A stretch of 64,000 bases of DNA from Hetaerina americana (Eukaryota; Arthropoda; Insecta; Odonata; Calopterygidae), in assembly GCA_022747635.1 (NCBI GenBank), contig JAKTNV010000005.1:46579013-46643012 (forward strand), in the 5' to 3' direction. The translations under genes and the position numbers were made by a program. Below are positions 24,313 to 35,155 of this stretch, piece by piece (positions within the stretch are counted from its first letter, which is position 1; every line of letters starts with the position of its first letter). Below the pieces are notes generated by a model, which saw nothing but the letters and a program-made list of their open reading frames with translations, made no database searches and was not told the origin of the DNA.

Positions 24313-25645
24313 CTACCTTGATCAAAAAGTTCCCGGAATAACCACCGTGTGGCGCTCCCATCGTTCCGATTTGAGTTCTGTTTTTTTTGTTAAATTGGTA
24401 CATCTGTTGTTGATATTCCCTTTAAATCTTAGTGTCATAACTTGACATTTGCAAAAGTTACGTAGCCAAGAGTACATCTATCTCTGTGTGTGTTGGCGAT
24501 TTTTTACAATTGCAGAAATGGATTTAAATTTGCAACAACGAACTTGTATTAAATTTTGCGTAAAAAACGGATTTAGTGGCGCACGGACGTTGGAAATGTT
24601 GGAAAAGTGTTTCGGCAACGATTCTCTAAAAAAAAACGGTCGTTTACCAGTGGCACGAGCGGTTCAGAAGTGGTCGTGAGTCAATCGAAGATGATGAACG
24701 CAGTGGCAGACCATCGACATCGAAAGTCGGTGAAAAAATTGATAAAGTAAAAGAAATGTTGGTCAATAACCGCAAATTAACCATCAGAGAAATAGCGGAG
24801 GACTTGAACATTGCCTATGGATCCGCCCAAGACATTGTGGTTAATGATTTGGGTTTCCGTCGTGTAGCAGCAAAGTTGGTGCCAAAAGACCTCAATTTCA
24901 TGCAAAAAAGAGACCGTGTTGACGTCGCAAAAGACATGATTTGCGAGGCTGAATCCGATCCCACATTCATCAAAAGGATCATTACTGGAGACGAGACGTG
25001 GGTTTATGAGTACGACACGCAATCCAGACATCAGGCAAGTGAATGGCGTTCACCAAATGAGCCGAGACCAAAAAAACCACGTCGTTTTCAGTCAAAAAAG
25101 AAGGCAATGCTGACGGTTTTCATGGATTACAACGGTGTAGTGCATCATGAATTTTTGCCAGAAGGCCAGACAGTAAACAAAGAGTATTATTTGGGCGTTA
25201 TGAGACGTTTGCGTGAAGCAATTCGCCGAAAGAGACCAGAAATGTGGGCAGAAAACTCGTGGATTTTGCACCATGATAACGCACCGTCGCACAGTGCTAT
25301 CATTATTCGTAATTTTTTGACGAAAAATGCAACAAATACCATCCAACAGCCACCGAATTCACCTGATTTGGCTCCCTGTGACTTCTTTCTGTTCAATCGA
25401 GTTAAAAAACCATTACGGGGAACGCGTTTTAGCAGCCGAGAGGAAGTAATGGAAAAATCGCAGGAAGCACTGATGGACATACCGAAAACCGAATATAAAA
25501 AATGTTTCGAGGATTGGATCAAGCGCTGGCATAAGTGTGTTGCAGTCGATGGGGATTACTTTGAAGGGGACAATATAGATTTAGATGAATAAACTTGTAT
25601 TTTTAATTTTCTGAATAAATTCCGGGAAATTTTTGATCAAGGTAG
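24313..25645 (+). mobile_element. Mariner element, full length (1,333 bp)
   Basis: Terminal inverted repeats of about 27 bp: the left one begins CTACCTTGATCAAAAAGTTC (24313-24339), and the right one (25619-25645) is its reverse complement with one mismatch. A TA lies on each side (24311-24312 and 25646-25647), the usual mariner target duplication. Inside is a single transposase reading frame broken once. The close TIR match and single frameshift point to a fairly recent insertion. Confidence 0.93.
24518..25592 (+). pseudogene. Mariner transposase with one frameshift
   Basis: It starts at the ATG at 24518. The N-terminal half holds the paired helix-turn-helix DNA-binding domain, with DDERSGRPSTS near 24.69 kb and IREIAEDLNIAYGSAQDIV near 24.82 kb. 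A run of nine A at 24628-24636 shifts the frame; eight would keep it open, and the downstream frame then runs unbroken to the stop at 25592. The catalytic triad is intact: Asp in TGDETW (24990-24992), Asp in HHDNAPSH (25275-25277) and Asp in SPDLAPCDF (25380-25382), with 34 residues between the last two, the D,D34D signature of mariner. Corrected for the one base, the length would be about 357 aa, normal for the family. It cuts and pastes the element at TA sites. As it stands it yields only a 53-residue N-terminal product unless slippage occurs. Confidence 0.9.
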
Positions 25646-26846
25646 TAAGTATATAGTCTACCATTTGCCGAACAAACATGAAAAATCGCTTCTACATTCT
25701 TTTTGTATACTACAAAGATGTGAATTCAGGGGCTTTCGGGATCAACGCAGGTTCAACTGCCTCCTTTCAAATATCAGATCATCCTTCGGGTTGATAACTA
25801 TTGATCCTTCTTATCAGCTACTTTTCTGTTTACATATGTATGGCATTCTCATTAATGTTGTTACCTATGTGTGTAGAAAATAATTCGTTTGTCTGCATTA
25901 ATGGGATAAGGAAAAATAAAATGAAATATTTACAAATACGCTGATAGGGACAGCATAAAAAGACGCAATAGGTACACAGCCTTCAATTCCATAAGAGCAT
26001 CATGAGAGAGATTATCTATAAAATTTGCTCTACATTTGGTCATCTTTTTTTATTGGAAATTATGCATTTTGCATTAATTATATTTGCAATCCATCTCTAT
26101 TTTCTTCCTACACTCAATAAATTGAAGCATGCATATTCTCCTACGGACGGTAGTTTTTTTTATTTTCCTACTTTAATTTGAACCGAAATTACTCATGCAC
26201 AAGTTTAACATTTTTCAGATATATAATCATTTCGAAGATGAAACAATCACATCGGGTTGCCAAGTAATGGATTGACGTTAGCTCCAAAATGTGTTTAATC
26301 TCTGTGGAAATTATGCGCATTGATAATTTTGTATTCTCCAGGGTGATTACTTCTGTCATTGAAAATGATGTGGGTAAATTATGTTTTTATCCCCACGAAC
26401 ATGTTTTTGTGGTATATAATTAGGTTACAGTGCATGTTTTTTTCTGTTATTACAACAACCTACCGCAAGTCGACCCATTTAATTTAATGGGTTGCCTTGT
26501 AACAGTGCTATCATATGATAATGATTATAAGATTAAGTGGTGTGCGGTGATCTAGGAACATATAACATATAAATAAAATGCACTACTTTAATTGATGTAT
26601 TGAAATATAATGTAATAGTATTTCAAAGGAAAAACCTAAAAATTATTAAGGAATTATTTTAGGATATTTTGGTTGAATCGTCATTTGCTTACAAAATTAC
26701 AAATATAATACATAAAAAAACAGGACCTAAGCAATCTATTGTTTTAATCGTCATACACTATATATTGCCATGCAAACTGTTAACTTAAAGTAAAGGTTAA
26801 TTAAAAATCATTTAGTTTACGGCCAAAAGCTCGAATTGCTTAAATA
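25646..26846. other. Unassigned AT-rich DNA
   Basis: No supported feature. Confidence 0.45.
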
Positions 26847-27400
26847 CATTGCATAAAAAGTATCTGGAAATATTTCGGAAAAAGTGATTATGTCAAATTT
26901 TGCTACAATGCTTCAAAATTCTTCAAACTACATCCCTTGAGCGTGGACACAATATAGCTAGAGGTTTTGCCACGACTGGAAGGATCCCTGGGAGGCGGAT
27001 TCCGTAAGGTCTATAAGGGTACGCGTGCAAGCTTCTTAGACGAATCACTCAGGGTCGGTGGTGTCCTTTGGGGGAGGATTTCACTTTTAGGAAAAGGATA
27101 TAGTCTGCTGAAGCCAAGCCGGGACTGTAAGGGGTTTGGGGAATCATCGTGATGCCGTTTCTGAAGGTCTTCACAAGCAGACACTCGACCCTGCTTTTGA
27201 TCGTCCGTCTAGACATTCGGTAGGAGTATGGCGCAGATCTTTCACATCGCCAAATTTTCTGTGATAATGGTGTGCACTGCCATCTTATCAATTCCAATAC
27301 GACCTGATATCATACGCACACTTAAACAGACGGTCTGAATTCAGCAGTTCACGCACACGTCAGGAAAACATTTTTACCGATACTTTTTATACAAACCTTG
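26847..27400 (-). mobile_element. Internally deleted, decayed mariner-like element (554 bp)
   Basis: On the minus strand the transposase C-terminal region is readable: CLLVKTFRNGITMIPQTPYS, then ASADYILFLKVKSSPKGHH (near 27.1 kb), then CTRTLIDLTES and GSFQSWQNL, and after stops HAQGM and FEEF (near 26.95 kb). The SADYILF motif keeps the expected third catalytic Asp. The N-terminal and central domains are missing. Both ends carry ATAAAAAGTATC near the edge, in inverted orientation (26852-26863 and 27380-27391), with TA outside at 26845-26846 and 27401-27402, so the element is probably complete but deleted inside. The lineage differs from the other mariners here. Confidence 0.65.
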
Positions 27401-27544
27401 TACATTGCTTTTCAAAAGCAAATTATATAGTATGAATCGTCACTGTCAATATAGATAATCATAAATACATGTATTGGTTTGCAGTAGATCTCAGTTCTAC
27501 CACCACTCAGGTATTTATTGGTTGAACGTATTAATGTTTTCATA

Positions 27545-27900
27545 ATTATTCCCTTCAGCGGTTGTCACATGTATCACATCCGGCATCTTTGTATGTAGCT
27601 CTTCCCGTTTACTTCTTCCTCGACGAGGACAACGATTTTTTCGTTAAGATAACCCCTGGTTTTTATTAGACTTCTTCTTTCTTCTCCCAATCCTCTTAAT
27701 ACTTCTTCGTTACCTAGTGAAACAATCCATTTCATCATCCTCATTCTCTTGAAGTACATCGATAACAATGCTTTCCATCTTCTTTTTTCTGCAGCTGTTG
27801 TTGTCCATACCTCAGCACCATGGAGGGGGAAGTATAGATATATCCATTGATTTACTTTATTGGAAAGCTTTCTTATCGTATTTTCAGGTTAATGTTGGAG
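27545..27900 (-). pseudogene. LINE ORF2 C-terminal tail (copy 3)
   Basis: The minus strand reads GAEVWTTTAAEKRRWKALLS (near 27.8 kb), MYFKRMRMMKWIVS, then NEEVLRGLGEERRSLIKTRG (near 27.68 kb). It corresponds to the same C-terminal region as in the LINE copies at 10.6 and 13.4 kb (WVWRRIEN..., NEEVL...). An in-frame stop lies near 27.58 kb. It is a short 5'-truncated fragment. Confidence 0.65.
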
Positions 27901-29984
27901 GTAATCATTTTTTTTCCTTATAATATAAGTCATCTTTCCCAAGATATTTTGGTAATTATTTTCTGCTTTCTACTAATAAGGTACTAGGTTTGTTGTCTAC
28001 AGATATTAAAAAGGTTAACGGCACACTTCCATCAATTAAACTGCAATAAGACTAGGAAAATGAACATAAATATGATAATAGTAATAACAATTTTCATAAT
28101 AATAATCAAGTAAAGTTTAAAGTCCGAAGAAATTTTTCCCAGGTATTTTTGGTAATCAAGGATTTAGGCAGGGGTGCAATCTTTCTGCCGCATTGTTAAA
28201 AATCTATTCAGAACTAATATTAAAAGGTTAGAAAAGGAAATTTAATACGATGGACCCACTTATTTGGAAACATTTGATACACATGCTGTCTTAGAAGAAG
28301 AATTTTAAGGTATGGATTACATGAAAAGAAAAATTATAGAATTATGTCAAAATTGGGGTGTTTAAATCAACACAAACAACACATTAGGTACTGAAATAAG
28401 TAAGAAAAATGGGATACAAATTACAGAAAATGCAATCTTTTCGAAGAACAATTCTCGGCATAAAAAGATGGTGGTCCTTTCCGAATCACCGTTTTATGTG
28501 CGTTAAACTATTTGTTATCATGCCAGTAAATAGATTGACATACTCTACCAAATTCCTTCTGTCTTCACTCTCCCTTTTTGTGGAGGATCTACGGCCTTCT
28601 CCTTTCTGCAATTGGTGGCAAAGTGTTTGCAAATTTCTCTCGCCAAGTAACGAGATCTTCTATATACTTTCTCTATTTATATATCATTGCTGTATAACCT
28701 AAGGATATATTAATCTAGGTTATTGTTCAATCGTGAATCCGCGAAAACCGCAAATTTGCTGTAAACGTATTAATCCATGAATTAATCGTGAATGTCCTGC
28801 TCAAATCTGTAATTTTATCATATCTTGCCCCTTGATTATTTTTACTGATTATTTGGGGGCTCCTAACTTGGATTTACTTCGTGCTAAGTTCCCAACAAGG
28901 CGCGACTTATCGAAGGTAATATAATGCTTTAAATATGGTAACGTTGTTCATGTCATGTTCACCAGACACTAAAAAAAGCTTGATCCAAAAGCAAATATAT
29001 GTAAATCTCTATATATGTTAAGCATATATTTTTCGCGGTGGAAATGCCGCATAATGGAAATCGAAATTGGGAAAGTCTTTTTGAATGTCGATGAGACCTA
29101 ATGGAAACCGTTTTTTATATCGGCGGGGAAAAATTGATTTTTTTATCTTTGTTGTGCCATGTGTTGACGATGAAGAATTAAACGAATGTCTACGCACACG
29201 CACACCAACTAGGTATATTAGTTCACCCTCCGGATGCCGCCGTCGTAATCCTCTCCGCTTTATCGTCGAGAGCACTCGCTTAGCTGAAAGTGACCTCCGT
29301 ATCTTGAGGTAAACCCACCATCCATAACCTGGCGGGCAAATTTGGTACCGTTCGGCGTTATACCAAGGTTAAATAATACTTTTATAAATATTATTTTATT
29401 GAAACAAAGATAATCTTCTTGAAATATGGACTCGAAATATGGATTGTATTCGATAATTTATCGAATCTAGGTCATTTAAACAAGAGTGTGATGTCAAGAA
29501 GCGTGGGGCAACCTAATGCAATAGAGGAATTTGACTTATCTATAAATATAATTTTTCAAGTCAACATTTTAAGAACCGTTTATGATTAAATTGAAATCGG
29601 TAAAAGGTACTGAAATGAATCCATTTCGGTATTCTGTTTATTTTCCTATTTCTACTTAAACGATAGAGTCATCAAGGGCCATCTTCTGTTCCATAAAGCA
29701 ATACTGTTTTGTGATACACATCCTATAAATTAATATAGCTGGATAAAAGCGCTTTTGATTCGTTGAAAGAGTTTTAAGTTACATATTCCCGTGGAATACA
29801 ATTTTTCGTAGAATTGGAAATATTTATTTTATCTTGTTATGCGAGCCTCAATATTGCTAGTATACGAATTTCGTTATTCTCCCTCTCAAGAGTAATCGAG
29901 CTTAAAGTAAACTTCTCCTAAATTTATCTCAATGCTCGGGACCGAGAGTTAATTTTCGATTGTTACCGTGCGGCGATAAGCGGA
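27901..29984. other. Unassigned DNA
   Basis: Mostly AT-rich. A short CpG-containing patch at about 29.0-29.34 kb carries overlapping ORFs on both strands, but none shows a known motif or splice signals I can defend. Confidence 0.4.
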
Positions 29985-30750
29985 TTATAGCGTGTTGATA
30001 TGCTTCGGTCTTGTTTCAGAAGGATTTAATTGATAGAGGCTTATAAGCCTCGACCAGCCCACCGATCCCTGCTCCCTGGCCCATCCCCTTGGATTGTTCC
30101 AATTCTTCTCTATGCAACACCCTCCTCTCTCTGCTGCATTCTTCTCTTCCACCCGCTGTCCTACCAAACTCTCATCAACATCCCTCGCTACCCGCTTTCA
30201 CCCTGCCCCTTTGTCCGGAGTTATTTGCCACAATCTTTTTTCCTTTTCTTTCCTTCCCCCTACGCAGTCACCCTACCTCCCCCCTCCTACGGCAATTTCG
30301 TTTTCCCTCCCTAGTATCTCTAGTCCCCATCCAGGTCTCCCATTCCTCCTTCTGGACATGTCATATCTCCCCTTCCCATACCCTCAGCCGTCGCAATGCC
30401 TCGTCAACGGGAGCACACGTGGAAATGCCGCGGGAGAGGGAGGGAGAATAGGGAGGATGGAAGGGCAGTTGGAGCGGCGGACGCGAAGCTGATGTAGACC
30501 GTAAAGGTCAGGGGAGGGAGAACGGGCGAGAGAGAGATGGGCGCATTGCGATCGTTGGGGGTTGACTCACCAAGCATTTGTAGGGGTTGCTCTATACTAT
30601 AGCGATTGTCTTTCCTTCCCCAATACAGACCCTAGTCCCGGATATTCCCGATTCTCGCTGTCATCTCTTCTCCACCGTTCCCCTCCTCAACCATTTCGCT
30701 TTTTCCGCGCTCATATCCTCTCGAATTACTTAATTAAATGTTTCCGATTC
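29985..30750. other. Pyrimidine-rich GC island
   Basis: The plus strand is CT-rich at 30.06-30.4 kb and then switches to purine-rich at 30.42-30.55 kb. The overlapping proline/serine ORFs are compositional. It resembles the islands at 6.2, 32.2, 43.6 and 51.2 kb. Confidence 0.35.
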
Positions 30751-32219
30751 TCTCTCCGGGAAGGGATTCTTCCTGGAAATTTAATCGTTGACGTTATTTC
30801 ATTCCTTAAACTATTAAGGTATATTGTTAGGCGCAAAATTATACTCCCAAGCGCAGTAAACCGCAATGTAATCGATTTATTGGGGTAAATAGAGGTCACT
30901 GGGTAATAATTGTAAGCCACACGTACTTGGTTGAAAGAAATCAATCTTTCATGGGGGCCTGGTAAATGCATTTTTCTCGACCGTGTCAGGCTTTATTGAT
31001 AGAACTATCATTAAAAATATCCGACGGGTTAAATTTATTACGGAGTATTTACAGGTACTATTCTGGAACTTATTCGCTGTCTAACGATACGCAACCTTGA
31101 CGATCTGCTGCTCCACCCGCTGGTTGGGGGTGTCATGGTTGTCTTTTGGGACTATCCACTAGACTAAAATTTCACCTACATAACTAATCTCTCAATAGTT
31201 CATATACTTATGGATAACACAAGAAATGATTTTTTATAATTCCCTGAATTTAGAATAAATATCGTTCCCCAAATATAAACACAAATCTGCTGAATTTGAA
31301 CGACTTAGTTTCACCGTCGAGGAAATACCTATCAGAATTAATTTAATCCAGTTTACGGATCATATAGTGTAAGAAAATCTCATTGAATAAAAATTAATTT
31401 GAACAAATAACTTGCATTTTTGAATATTGTATTCAATTTAAGAATATTACCACAATTATTAAGTGTATTAATGGTATAATTTCACCAAAACTGGACGTAT
31501 GAAAAGATATTGCTATTTATATTTTAAGAAATTACTCCAGTTACTTAAAATCAGTGAGATAGAAAGCGCGACACCAAGAAACTGAAAATTATGTTAATTA
31601 ATCATGGATAAAAGGTAAAGGTGTCTTGTTTAAAAATATTTTTATTTATATTTGATGGGATTTTTAATTGAATATTTTGTCGATCATTGAGGTTAGTAGA
31701 AATGCCTGGAGGGTGTGTTCATCATTTCCAGTACCTCTTTTGTTACATCTATGGATTTTGATGGATATATTGTGTTTGACATTGCTATTCTAAACTCTGT
31801 CGAATAATTGTTTTGGTCAATTTATTTATTTTTTATTTAAGGAGTGGAAGTCTCTACTCACTAGCCAACAGGAATTCACATCCTCCACAAATTTGGTTAT
31901 ATTCCCTTGATGTATCCAACCAAAAGCTTTCCTGTAAGATTTAATCGTTCAAAGGTGAAAAGTGTTTGGATTCTCCCATAAGGTATTTTTTAACGCTTTT
32001 CCGGAATCATATCGTGCTAATATTTAACTAATCAACGTTGGTAATAAGGAGATGGGTTCTTAATTGAATATGTTTAGTTTTGGATAACATAAAAATAACT
32101 ATGTTAATAAAACTGATGAGAGAAGGGGCATATTATGCGTAACTATGCTAAGAGATTAGGAACAAGTTTTGCTGCAAAAACAATCGTACTTGGTCCTATC
32201 AACAAACATTATGAAATTG
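30751..32219. other. Unassigned AT-rich DNA
   Basis: No supported feature. Confidence 0.45.
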
Positions 32220-33310
32220 AATAATGGCACATTACTTGAAAATGCCATCCCACGGGCCACGGTTCACACCACTCTGGGTTGTAGCAATCTGTTTACTGTT
32301 TCCCACGTCGCATCATTCTCCTCACCTCCCAACTGTCATCCGTTCCCCTTGCCTTCCCCGTCCTATTTCACCAATAACCTCTCCCATCCCAGTTCTGTCC
32401 TCTTACAATAGGCCTCATACCTCGTCTGAATTGATACCATAACGCGTTCAAAAATTTTCCATCGCCCTGGAATTCCACCGTTTTGTGCCGTTTATGTGGA
32501 TGCGCGAGGTGGTACGGGAAAGCGGCGGGGTGGGCCTAGAGGTGAGGGTCGTCGGGGTGTGCAGGGTGAAGGGGAGGGCTCGGGGAGAGAAATTGGTATT
32601 CGAGCCGGGGTGGGGTGGGCACGTCGAGAACGGGATTACAAGGCGCAGGAGGGTCGGGAAGGCAGAGAGGAGGTGGAGAGGTGAGGTGGGGCCCGGGGTT
32701 GAAGGGGGATGGGTAGTAGGCACAAGGGAATTTTGAGATTGTTATGACGCTGTGATTTTGAAGAGGTGTAGAGACGTGCGATTTGAGTGCGCGTCTATAT
32801 GTGTGTATGTTTATGTGTGGTTGTGCGATGATGTCGATTGTGTGTCTGTGTTGCGCCTGAAGCTGATTGAAAGGAGAAAGAGAATTTTTTATCGTGCGAG
32901 GAGGGGAAGGATGGGAGGAGAGAGTGGGTGTTGGTTGTGTCGAAGATTCCGGAAGTCCAGGTATGGGGGGAGTACGACGCGACCTGGGAAGCATCACAGA
33001 GAAGGAAATTCGAGGTGTGAGGAAGCGAAGGGTGACAAGGAGATAGGGAGGAACTAACTCTCTTGTTTTCGGGGAGGAGATGTGCTCAAGCGCCAAGTTT
33101 AATGTGGGCAGGGTAGGGAGTAGGGCGTGCACACGGCCTTTGTTGCAAACGTGCAAGTGTGTCGAACGTCTACTTTTCTCCGACTTTCAAATCGGCCAAT
33201 CAGCGCCCTCGTTATTCATTCTCTCTCGACGTGTTCATCTCTTGACTCGTTCTCCTGATGCTTTCACCATCTCTCCCACGTCCTCAGTTCTTCTAGGTCA
33301 CATTTAGGAT
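32220..33310. other. GC-rich island, purine-rich plus strand
   Basis: The segment 32.5-33.06 kb is dominated by GGGAGG and GGAGAG runs, with a TGTGTG patch near 32.8 kb. The 206-codon minus ORF (32536-33156) is proline/serine/histidine-rich and matches nothing. Its role is unknown; promoter-like composition only. Confidence 0.35.
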
Positions 33311-34644
33311 TTCAGATTCATCTTCACAGCGTCCATCAAATGGGAAAATTAGGAGCAACTCGTACGTATCAACTAGTCCATAACGCGCAGCTGATTTTTC
33401 AGGGGTAGAATGGGATGCATTTCATGTGACCTATCAATATCTACTACTATTTATGACCCTGGGAAGAGGTATATACTGTTTACATGAATTAGTGAAAATA
33501 TAACCAATCTCTGCCTTGCTTACGCAAAAATCAGATACAATATTATTATACTTTTACTTTTTAACGCTGTTTGCCATGCCAATTTCAAGTTCTTGTTGTA
33601 TATACTCGTATATGTCAGATGGTCGTCGCATTTCTCCGAGGTCTGAGATAGAGAGAGGTGTAGGCACGATCGTCTTCTCTTTTAGCTGGGTGTGTCCGGA
33701 TCGATCAAGATAGAGATGGCAATATTTGTCGATTCTATGTCGAAAAACTAAATCCAAGAAACAATACCGCTGAGAAAACAAGCAATTAATATAACAAGGC
33801 ATCGGCTTGATCAAAAATGTCTCCTACATTACAAATTGGTTCCAAAAAAAAGCCAAGTACGATGGGGTCCCAGAAGTACCCGGCCTGACCTAGAGATGGC
33901 GGCAGTTGTTTGAAAAATACCATGTTTCGGCCAAGTTTCAAATGCCATTTAATTTTTCATCATGTTACCCGTTCCGATTTCAATATCTTGATTTTTCTGG
34001 AAAAATTGGTGATAAATTTCAGATAATAGAGTTCATATGTAGCATAGTAATTTCCATTTTTTCCGTTTAGTTGGTGGAGTTTTCGTTCTCAGATTTAGAA
34101 AACCTATGACTTTTAAATTCCTTTCTTTTCTCGATGTTCAATAAATTTAAAAAATAAATATTTAACATCAAATCATGAATGTGAAACTTCCATTTATTAA
34201 GTTAACTATATTTTTATAATTTTGTCAAAACCTAAATCCTACTCTCGTTGAATGTATTCTCTCATTCCGAAATAAAGTCTTCTGCATGAATCAACACAGT
34301 AAAGGATATGGACTAATTAACTCACTATTCTAGGTAAAAGTTAACGATTTCCCTCCTTTTGTTTTTCAAATAATGACAACAAAAACTGTATTTGCCATAA
34401 ATTATTCCTAAATGTTTCATGTCTAAATATGAATGATTTCTGAATTTTTAACCTAGCGACAAAACAATTGTAATATCGAGGAGTTAATTCTATGGTTTTG
34501 AAGTATATTAAACAAAGCTGTAGGCAATGAATATTATTGTTTATAAAAATATTCAAAAAGCAAATTGTTCAGCTCCTCTTGGACTATTTTTTCTGTAATC
34601 AGATCATCTGAAAAATTCTAATATCTACTATAGTATACTATATA
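33311..34644. other. Unassigned AT-rich DNA
   Basis: A short GC-containing patch at 33860-33950 (GTACCCGGCCTGACCTAGAG) looks like the edge of a DNA transposon but has no partner repeat. Nothing else was seen. Confidence 0.35.
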
Positions 34645-34712
34645 TACAAGGACACTGTTTAACCATGTGTATAGCAACGGATCCAAAATAAAAATACTTT
34701 ACGATACCATTA

Positions 34713-34980
34713 ACATAGTAATCAACCCGAAGGTCGGTTTAGTAAGTGATGGTAGAGTTCACCCAGTACTAAGCCCCATGGCGTGTGAAATTCACACATC
34801 AGGGTAGGGGGGCCAGATCCTTTCCCTGTGCCGGTTATGGTTTCCCAGGAAGATCTGGTACCCGAAAAATCGCATAGCTTCGGTGGAGCTGCAGGCACCC
34901 TGAGAGGCTTCCCGGTAATCGAACCCGGGACCCTCCGGTCAGCAGTCCAACTTCTACCCACTGGACTACCGCGACCCAAA
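34713..34980 (-). mobile_element. SINE-A copy inside the TIR element
   Basis: On the minus strand: GGGTCGCGGTAGTCCAGTGG (A-box region), GTTGGACTGCTGACC (anticodon-arm-like; GCT would suit a tRNA-Ser origin), GGGTTCGATTACC (B box), then TTTTTCGGGTACCAGATCTT, GGGAAACCATAACCGGCACA and ACCTTCGGGTTGATTAC at the tail. It is uninterrupted here, which shows where SINE-B broke the 14.7 kb copy. Confidence 0.8.
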
Positions 34981-35034
34981 TATATATATATAAAATATAT
35001 ATATATTTATACCCACACACTCACACACACACAC

Positions 35035-35095
<61 letters not shown>
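34981..35095. repeat. Compound (AT)n/(CA)n microsatellite
   Basis: AT, then CACACTCACACACA, then a long AT run. It starts directly at the 5' head of the SINE-A copy and ends at the right terminal repeat. Confidence 0.9.
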
Positions 35096-35098
<3 letters not shown>

Positions 35099-35155
35099 TT
35101 AAGTATTTTTATTTTGGATCCGTTCCTACACCTATTGTTAAGCAGGGTCCTTGTA

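Larger units (their letters stand above)
34645..35155. mobile_element. TIR element carrying a SINE and an (AT)n array
   Basis: Long terminal inverted repeats of about 60 bp: the left reads TATACAAGGACACTGTTTAA onward and includes CGGATCCAAAATAAAAATAC (34679-34698); the right is its reverse complement ending CCTTGTATA. The shared core differs by few bases. Flanking TA pairs suit a Tc1/mariner-type target. The interior is almost wholly a SINE-A copy (minus) plus a compound AT/CA array. There is no transposase, so it is non-autonomous. Confidence 0.7.

Noticed and set aside
32536..33156. 206-codon minus-strand ORF
   Set aside because: Same compositional explanation as the other GC-rich islands.
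33835..33950. Possible terminal repeat of another mariner-like element (GTCCCAGAAGTACCCGGCCT)
   Set aside because: No matching inverted partner, TA pair or transposase fragment could be found nearby.
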